Shown piece by piece: positions 57,586 to 64,000 of a DNA stretch of 64,000 bases. The position numbers and the translations under genes are program-made. Numbering within the stretch: position 1 is the stretch's first letter; each line of letters starts with the position of its first letter. The notes under the pieces were generated by a model. The model saw only the letters and a list, made by a program, of their open reading frames with translations. It was not told the origin of the DNA and searched no databases. This DNA comes from Diphasiastrum complanatum (taxonomy: Eukaryota > Streptophyta > Lycopodiopsida > Lycopodiales > Lycopodiaceae): the NCBI GenBank assembly GCA_029204225.1, contig CM055111.1, forward strand, positions 29,470,340 to 29,534,339, written 5' to 3'.

Positions 57586-57624
57586 ATTGTATTGTAAAAC
57601 TAGCAAGTTAAGTTGAAGAGGGAG

Positions 57625-58252
57625 TGTGAAAATTGTCAACATTTCCTAGCTAGTTTGAGGCCTAAATTGGTAATTTGTGTACATAGTTTTGGATCTAACA
57701 TTTCACACGTGTGAAAGAGGCCTAGATACTTTTATTTTAGTATATATTTCATAATGAAGAAGTCTCAAACTCTAGGACCTATGAAATGACACCAAAATCA
57801 TGTTATTTGGACATATAGGCCAAAATTGGCTACTTTAGGCTACTGGTACCCTAAAATTGGGTCCTAAGTTCTAGAGAGAGGAGAGAGAGTCATGTCTCTC
57901 ACCTATATTGGGCTGAAATTTGTGGAGAACAGGTTGGAGAAACTTATTGTATTGTTGAGAGAGATCAATAGATCATTGTCACAGTTTCTTCCTCCATTGA
58001 GAGCATTTCTTTGTGTATTGTCTTCAAGCTTTTGTATATGATCTTAAGAGGTTTCCAAAAGTGGTAGGATGTTGTTGTACGGCTGGTATGCTGTTGTTTT
58101 TGCCTGCCATTGTCTCTTGAATACTTTGTCAAGTTCATGTGTATCAAAGGTAGCATTAGGATGCTTTGCCATTTCTAGCTTTTGGAGCTTGTTGTGCAAA
58201 GATCTTAGCCAATTGGGGAGTTTGAATCTATTTAAGATCCACTTTTTTCACA
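57625..58252 (+). repeat. COP5 3' LTR
   Basis: 628 bp; holds the perfect palindrome TTTCACACGTGTGAAA near 57700. It differs from the 5' LTR by small indels (for example about 40 bp after TTTTGTATATG near 58035) and scattered substitutions, so COP5 is older than COP1. Confidence 0.88.
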
Positions 58253-58257
58253 ATCCA

Positions 58258-58640
58258 AAGCAACCTAGTAGTTCCCTAGCTCATTGTCTAGACTATCTGT
58301 GAGAGTTCTTGGCCACTAGAAATGAAAATTTCATTGTCTGCGAGGGTTCACCGGGTTGTGCAGCAAAATACGCCAAACATTTTCTCTGCTAGGAAACATT
58401 CTAGCCATCATATCTCATGTTTTATCAGTCTTAGCATGTTCTTCTTCCAGAGCTTTCAGATTTGAGGAGTCAGCTACTGAAGACCCATTTTGGTCATTTG
58501 ATCTCTGTCATGTACTATTGTATCTATCTTTATATCGATCACTCACTCTTCAAGTCGTTCAGATATCTATAGCTGTCAGAAGATCTTTACTTATTCTAAT
58601 TACAATTTAAAAGATCATTAACAACCTGTGTGCATGATCC
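58258..58640 (-). pseudogene. GYP2 gag, upstream part
   Basis: Bases 58258-58268 restore the first half of the CX2CX4HX4C zinc knuckle when joined across COP5 to 54807. Further upstream on the minus strand, frames such as LKALEEEHAKTDKT and VHDRDQMTKMG look like a charged Gag C-terminal region but carry stops. No LTR was found to its right. Confidence 0.6.
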
Positions 58641-60123
58641 GTAGATCGGTTATTGGTGCATTGTGAAGACATGAAGAGGTACAGCATAAGGATCTCCTTT
58701 GCACGCATCAATTCAAGGCAATGTACCATTTTGAATAAAGATAGTAATGAAATCCTCTCTACAAGAAGAGAAGGTAATTTGTACATCTTGAGTCATAAGT
58801 ATGCACTTTCCACCAATGTGAGTACTTCAATGCTCAATTATGGCATCAAAGATTAGGAAATTTAAACATGAGATCAATCTTGTATATGCATCACAATAGC
58901 ATGATTAAGGATTTAAACATTAACGCTGCCTCCACTGACATTCGACATGTCTGTAAGATGTGCTTACTAGGCAAACAACCTAGATCAAGATTTCCAAAGA
59001 GACAAGCCACTAGAGCTAAGTCCATTCTAAATTGATACATAGTGATTTGTGTGGCCCTATGAGTTCTCCCTCTCTGGGATCAACACTGTATTTTATCACT
59101 TTTATCAATGACTATTCAAGATTCACCAGTATTATGTTCATCAAGGACAAGTCTAAGGCCCTTCAACTGTTTCAAAGAATTCAAGCAGTTTGATGAGACA
59201 CAGACTAGTCAAAAGCTCAAGGCCCTTCATGCAGATATTGGGAGAGAATATTTGTCAGACAAAATGTCTGACTACTTATCATCATGTGGCATTCATCATT
59301 AGTTCACCACCAGCTACACACCACAACTAAATGGAGTAGCTAAGAGGAAGAACTGAACATTACTCAATGTGGCATGATCAATGATGTCAAATGCTTAGTT
59401 ACCCAAGAACTTTTGGGCTGAAGCAATTTCAACAGCTTGCTATCTGCATAATTATTCAAGCACTAAAGCAGTCGAACATAGTAGTGATTCAGAGGGACTT
59501 CAAATTCGAGTACCAAAATACTCGAATCACCTGTTTGAAATCAAGCAAAACCAGTTGAACCTAAAAATGTAGAGTTAAAATCGAAATCAATACAAGATGT
59601 GAGAATATCTACAAGACATAGCAAACCACCAGTAAGGTTTGGTCAAGATGTTTCAACAAACATAGCTATCGAAATTTGTGGTTTCGTTGAAGAACCTCAA
59701 ACATTCGAAGAAGCTATTGATGGGCCAGATAAAGATCATTGGATTCAAGTAATGGAGGACAAAATGTCATCAATGCATAAGAACAATGTATGGACACTTG
59801 CACCTGTACCTGATGGAAGGAAACCAGTTAAATGCAAATGGATCTACAAAGATCAAAATAGGTCCTAGTGGAGATATCATTAGATAAAAGCAAGATTGGT
59901 AGCGCAAGGATTTTCACAAAAATATGGTATCGACTACACTAATACTTTCTCACCTGTAGTCAAACATACATCAATCCGCTTGTTATTTGCTTATGCAGTA
60001 GCTTATGATCTCAAAATCCATATTGTGGATGAGAAAACTACTCTCTTACATGGAGAGTTAGAAGAAAATCTATTCATGGATCAACCACTTGGTTTTATAA
60101 GTCAAGAATATCCAAAATTCGGA
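58641..60123 (+). pseudogene. COP6: Copia pre-integrase, integrase and RT start
   Basis: LWHQRLGNLN and CKMCLLGKQPRSRF form the zinc site (58838-59000), then SDLCGP-like and FINDYSRFTSIMFIKDKSKA (integrase core), degraded catalytic Asp/Glu region (59220-59370), a linker with ISTRHSKPPVRFGQD, and RT start: TFEEAIDGPDKDHWIQVMED, VKCKWIYK, KARLVAQGFSQKYGIDYTNT and FMDQPLGF. It ends near 60123 before the YVDD motif. Many stops (TGA, TAG) and frameshifts are present. Confidence 0.85.
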
Positions 60124-60850
60124 TGTCACATGTCGTAGTTAGCAGAAAGAAGATGACAAAGAAGGAAGATTGAAGACACCCACTCAGAACATATCTCAAG
60201 GTGGTGATAAGAAGTTTTGCGTTAGATGCACACACGGCGCGGACATACCGTCGACACATATTGGTTAAACACAAACATTCAATGCTTACATTGTCACAAG
60301 AAGGGTCATGCAATAGTAGACTGCTATCAGAACCCAAGAAGCAAGAAGACCCTAAGCAGGAAGGAGCCCTCCAATAGCACATCATATGTAGAGGAGCCGG
60401 AGTCCTCAAAGATGGTTGAGGAAGAGAGAGAAAACAACAATCCATCCGCTTATTTATGCACAGATGTGTGTGCTACATCACAAGCTGACATTCGAAAAGT
60501 TCTTTCTGATTCAGGAGCTACGTCACATTTTTTGACAACAAGACACATGATAGCTGACTTTTAGCAAATAGATTCATCCAGATACATCATACTGGGAGAT
60601 GGATCGCAACATCAAGTGAGCGTAACTAGCACACTATGGCTGAACACCAATGGTAGAGACAGAAGACTTGATGATGTTCTGTACATACCTACTTTATAAA
60701 AGGATCTTATATTTGTAGCAAGAATAGCAAATGCAGACATGCATGTGACATTCATAGACAAAGCATGCAATGTGGTTGATGCCAGCACCAATGCTCTCAT
60801 CACACAAGGCAGACGCAGCGACAACCTATATTATTATCCTCACTAGACAA
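60124..60850 (+). pseudogene. COP7: Copia zinc knuckle and protease
   Basis: A zinc knuckle CLHCHKKGHAIVDC (60283 region, CX2CX4HX4C) is followed by a charged linker, VLSDSGATSHFLTT (DSG active site), LGDGSQHQVSVTSTLWLN and DDVLYIPTL, then TAA, DLIFVARIANADMHV. It stops at TAG near 60844, where minus-strand Copia RT begins. It may belong with COP8. Confidence 0.82.
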
Positions 60851-61840
60851 CTTCTTACCAACTTCAATTGGTGTAAGGATTGTTTTACTATCACTCATTC
60901 TAAATCACTCAAACATTTCATTCATGTACTTTGTTTGCATGAGTGCAATACCTTCTTTATTTTGCCAAATCTCTATTCCAAGACATGCAGTAGTGCATAG
61001 CCCTAAATCTGTCATATCAATGAGCCTAGTTGACAAATCTCTCTTTGTTGCCCTAATGACCTCTTAATCAATGCATGGGGTCCCAAGATCATCTACATGT
61101 GGTACAGCTAGAGTGATGCTAGATTCACGACAAAATCAATAAAGGTTTGAATCAGAGGTGCTCCTAGACAAGAGGTGCTCATCAAAGTGGCTATACCAAG
61201 TTACTGTATATAAAGCTTGTTTCAACCCACATATTTTTTTTCAACCTACATACTTTGTCCTCATTGCCTTGTACAATTACCTTGCTTGGTTGCTACATGT
61301 AAACTTTCTCCTCAAGTTTCCCATTTAAAAATGCCAATTTCACATCCATATAATGTAGATTCCATTCAAACATTGTCACCAATGTGATGATCATGCAAAG
61401 CGTATTTTACTCAGCTACGGGAGCAAAGGTATTCTCATAGTTTGTGCCCTTGCTTTGTGCATATCCCTTTAAAGCAAGTCTTTTTTGTTGTTTCACTAGG
61501 ATTACATCAGCATTGTACTTTGTCTTGAACACTAACCATTTATTTTTAATGGGCTTCTTTCCCTTAGAAATGTCAGCTTTCCCTTATGTGTTATAGCATT
61601 TGATGCAATCTATTTTCTTTTGTTTTGCCCCTTGTCTTGCCAAATCATGTCATCCTTGACTTCTTCATATTAAGAGGGTATTTGGATTGAATAAGTACAA
61701 GATTTACCTAAAATCTATTAGGCTCCTTCTCTCTTGTAGATCACCATAACTCTCTTTCTTTACCAGACTCAATATGCCTAATATTCACTTTTCTTATGGT
61801 AAGTGGTGGGAATGAGGTTTCTAGTCCCAATGAAAATCCT
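60851..61840 (-). pseudogene. COP9: minus-strand Copia RT fragment
   Basis: On the minus strand: KKPIKNKWLVFKTKYNAD, RLALKGYAQSKGTNYENTFA, MDVKLAFLNGKLEEKVYM, then a gap, VIRATKRDLSTRLIDMTDLG, TACLGIEIWQNKEGIALMQ, KYMNEMFE and TPIEVGKKL. Order and motifs are Copia RT. The YVDD motif region is damaged near 61100-61130. The right part (61650-61840) is a linker without clear domains. Several stops are present. Confidence 0.82.
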
Positions 61841-62351
61841 TTGATGTAATGGATACTTGGTGACTATTTTGCCCATTTTTTGAACAAATTAAAAAGCAGA
61901 ATAGTCATCTCCTTTCTTCAAAAAAAACTTGGTGTGCTTCCAACCTACACGTCAGGCTGCCACGTGGCAGTGTTTGACTAGTCAAAAAAGTCAAAGTGGT
62001 GATTATGCCTCATTAAAGACATGTGAAAAAAGTCAAAGTATCCATTACTCAGTGGAAGGCGTTGGGCACAATCGCTTTCCAAAACAATTTAGGCTCGGCC
62101 ACTCGAAGTTCACTAAGCACTTGGAGTTCACTAAGCAACTCCTATGCAAAAACTACTATGCAGGTGAGGGTTAGTTGTGGGGAGTTGGGAAAAGTACATA
62201 TATTGAAATGGACTGTGTGCTCGTGTGCATGTAAACATCGTTAAAGTGCAAATGTGTGCGAAGCACGAGAAAGAGAGAAGCCCAAACGCAATTTCAAAAT
62301 TTTGAAATTTGTGCTCATTACAACAAAGAACAAAGGCAAGCTCTCTCTCTG

Positions 62352-62399
<48 letters not shown>

Positions 62400-62667
62400 G
62401 ACAAACACAGGAATCACAACAGCAGCAGCAGCACAAGCACCACCTCGAGAGCTAAGATTAGAGGATGCAACACCGTTTTGTTTCCATTCACCACTTCTTC
62501 ATTGCCTGTGGAAGCTCACCATGATAGAAAACAGCTGGATTACATTATGTGCAATTGCTCGATAACTGATATCAGCAGCTGGGTTGAGTACCTCCCTCAC
62601 ACGAAGATGCACGACGGCGATCTCTCCCTCATCCCAAACAAAATCTGGAGACGGAGTTTGGCACTGC
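61841..62667. other. Upstream region of the MSL gene
   Basis: No transposon domain seen. It may contain promoter and 5' UTR of the MSL gene, but TATA box and start site cannot be fixed. A CGTCAGGCTGCCACGTGGCAG segment near 61950 contains a CCACGTGG G-box, and a (CT)n-(TA)n run is at 62342-62396. Confidence 0.45.
62357..62396. repeat. (TA)n microsatellite upstream of MSL
   Basis: About 40 bp of TA, preceded by a short CT run and followed shortly by CAGCAGCAGCAG. Confidence 0.93.
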
Positions 62668-62878
62668 GTTGGTTGTCTCTAGCTAGACCTGGAAAGCATC
62701 AAATGTGTATTCGAAACCAGGTTTTGACAACAAAGGAAATGCACAAACCAGAGAAATATCTTGATATTAACCGTTGGTTGTCTCTTGCGAAATTTGGAAA
62801 TAATCACATGTTTCTTCGAAATCAGGTTGTGGCAACAAATGAAATGTACAAACCGGAGAAATGATTTGATATTACACC
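62668..62878 (+). repeat. 105-bp tandem repeat, open in one frame
   Basis: Units 62668-62772 and 62773-62878 both begin GTTGGTTGTCTCT and share CAGGTTxTGxCAACAAAxGAAATGxACAAACC. The period equals 35 codons, and one frame is open through nearly both units (RWLSLAxxGxxxMxxRNQV...KPEK). Divergence is moderate, so it is not recent. It may be untranslated leader or an upstream exon; the 35-residue unit does not fit the PPR consensus. Confidence 0.75.
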
Positions 62879-63156
62879 TTCTTGCGAGCTGCATGCGATG
62901 CCTTCGTTCATTGAAGCCGCTGCATAATCACTTTGTTGAAGAAAGCGGGAAACTTTATGGGACAGCCTATGTTCATGACAGTGAAAGGCAGAACCAGTTT
63001 AGCAATTGCTCTGGCAAACAGAAGCTCAGTTGCTGTTCTTCTTCTTCTACTACTACTACTATTCTTACTGCAGTTCACAATCTTGTCAGCTCAGCTGTAC
63101 CTCCCTGATTCTTTATATCTAACCCTCTCTTTGAATCTTTGAAAGAACCAGAAAAG

Positions 63157-64000
63157 ATGAAACCTGTGTCAACATTAGGTAGTAGTGAATATAGACAGCA
63201 GCCCCCACCCGATCAATATGGTGTACATTCACTCAAAGAGAATGCCCAGTTTCTAAATCCCACAGAAGGAGCAGGAAGTGAATTAGAAGAAGTTGTGGTT
63301 AGAGTAGACAACGGATATAGCATCAGTATGGGAGAAAACAGCAGCAAGCTGGGAAATGGCAAAGAAGAAGGCTTGAGCCTCAATCGCCACAATGCCCAGA
63401 CATCTCACTCGAAATTGAGTAGTCCCAGTAGCAAAGAAAGGTACTTCGGGGTGCCAGTGGATCCCCCAATGAAGCTCATAGGTCGATTCCTCCAAATGCA
63501 GAGGGAATCCGGAGATGTTTCTTTCGATCCTGACATAGACTTAACGGAGTTTTCATGTGCTTCTGATAGCGGACTCGTCCAGCGAGATCTGTCCGCTGTT
63601 TCTCAGGCTTCTGAGAAATGTTTTGGGATGGCCAATGCTGAAAGGGGAAGCTCTCTATCGGGGAAATCCTCGACGTCGCACTATCCTCCTATTTATGTAG
63701 ATGCAGTTCATCAACCTCCCAACGAAGAAAATATGAAAATCAGGCCTAATTTAGCTCCGAAAGCATCAATTCCGTCCGCGGATGAGGTGGGCTTTCGAGA
63801 AAGTAGGAGCATGCCTCTATTCAGCGGGGGTGCCTGCCCACCACCATTGGATCCTGCACAAGTAGTCAAGAACCTAACTCGTTTACTGTCAGCTCGCAAT
63901 CTTGACCGTATGAAGAGTAAGTCGAGATTGGCAGAGCCGCATCCTCCTCTGGCTGTGAGTCAAAAGAAACCTTGCAGTTCTGGGCAGCTGGAGAAGGAAC
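63157..64000 (+). CDS. MscS-like (MSL) mechanosensitive channel, N-terminal part
   Basis: Open from ATG 63157 to the window end (281 residues, partial). An in-frame TGA at 63106-63108 and no earlier Met support this start. MSL proteins are plant homologues of bacterial MscS, forming tension-gated ion channels; the class with a long soluble N-terminus (MSL10 type) acts at the plasma membrane. Supporting motifs: DPPMKLIGRFLQMQRESGDV followed by SFDPDIDL (residues about 102-128; family form DPPxKLIGxFLxKQxxSGxxxLDxDLE) and MKSKSRLAEP (about 252-261; family KSRLxEPP) near the end. The Ser-rich, acidic composition suits this cytosolic N-terminal tail. The membrane helices and MscS core lie beyond 64000. 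Codon usage and lack of stops contrast with the surrounding decayed elements. Confidence 0.85.
   Translation, partial: MKPVSTLGSSEYRQQPPPDQYGVHSLKENAQFLNPTEGAGSELEEVVVRVDNGYSISMGENSSKLGNGKEEGLSLNRHNAQTSHSKLSSPSSKERYFGVPVDPPMKLIGRFLQMQRESGDVSFDPDIDLTEFSCASDSGLVQRDLSAVSQASEKCFGMANAERGSSLSGKSSTSHYPPIYVDAVHQPPNEENMKIRPNLAPKASIPSADEVGFRESRSMPLFSGGACPPPLDPAQVVKNLTRLLSARNLDRMKSKSRLAEPHPPLAVSQKKPCSSGQLEKE

Larger units (their letters stand above)
54813..58252 (+). mobile_element. COP5: deleted Copia element with a non-pol ORF
   Basis: LTRs 54813-55416 and 57625-58252 begin TGTGAAAATTGTCAAC and end TTTTTTCACW. The target duplication is ATCCA at 54808-54812 and 58253-58257. The primer site TGGTATCAGAGC is at 55417-55428, and a purine tract (GAAGAGGGAG) precedes the 3' LTR. 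Only a broken gag and an unrelated 231-codon frame lie inside; protease, integrase and RT are absent. It sits in the Gypsy zinc knuckle on the opposite strand. The leader has a 20-21-bp tandem repeat (GTGGATGAACACTCTCC, 55716-55777). Confidence 0.9.

Noticed and set aside
62256-62864. 202-residue ORF upstream of MSL as a separate gene
   Set aside because: Its middle is a TA-repeat translation (alternating Tyr/Ile); only the 105-bp tandem repeat part is worth reporting.
62668-62878. PPR protein on the basis of a 35-residue repeat
   Set aside because: The unit lacks the PPR consensus residues, and there are only two copies.
1-64000. tRNA and rRNA genes
   Set aside because: No complete cloverleaf or rRNA core was recognised by eye; the only tRNA-like signal is the 59-bp insertion at 15431-15489. 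A tRNAscan run would settle it.

Overview
The window looks like nuclear DNA of a seed plant with a large, retrotransposon-dense genome. A conifer or other gymnosperm is a reasonable guess, from element density, nesting depth and AT-rich spacers, but no single sequence proves it. One ordinary host gene is visible: the 5' part of an MscS-like (MSL) mechanosensitive channel gene, which starts at 63157 and runs off the right edge. Nearly everything else is transposable-element sequence, mostly decayed, with a few host-derived gene fragments.

Layout. 1-7308: an old repeat (copy A) and a fragment of a CACTA/En-Spm TNP2 transposase split by a young, apparently intact Copia element (1112-7269; two 682-bp LTRs with only two differences seen, TSD TATGT, uninterrupted 1322-aa polyprotein). 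7309-13405: mostly non-coding, with SSRs, minisatellites and one Copia gag scrap. 13406-17890: repeat copies B and C; B carries a 59-bp tRNA-like insertion, and about 400 bp is inverted between them. 18228-19259: a GC-rich foldback element. 19360-20741: Copia and zinc-finger-like scraps. 21841-26441: a non-autonomous LTR element (LARD-like) whose only coding content is a decayed protein, here called ORFX. 27851-29852: two host-like gene fragments with readable splice sites (a ULP1/C48 protease-like one on + and an unidentified exon on -).

30550-51990 is a deep nest. A Copia element (31465-44560) is split inside its integrase by a 10.7-kb Gypsy element (33374-44061; TSD TGGAG). This Gypsy carries, downstream of pol, a second and more complete copy of ORFX. 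Further Copia pieces, a minus-strand LTR element with a different unrecognised 3' ORF, and a third ORFX remnant (51540-51915, minus) follow. 52549-61840: a Copia gag, a minus-strand Gypsy relative whose RT is deleted and whose zinc knuckle is split by a 3.4-kb Copia-type element (54813-58252; TSD ATCCA), and three more Copia pieces. 61840-63156 is the upstream region of the MSL gene, with SSRs and an in-frame 105-bp tandem repeat.

How the parts work together. COP1 is the only element here that looks able to encode its own transposition. The most interesting theme is ORFX: a sense-strand extra ORF lying between pol and the 3' LTR of a Gypsy element, and forming the whole coding content of a 4.6-kb element with a related LTR core promoter. 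That suggests an autonomous/non-autonomous pair held together by a poorly described protein. The aligned ORFX copies and the Gypsy pol mostly carry C-to-T or G-to-A type nonsense changes, as expected from silencing by cytosine methylation followed by deamination.
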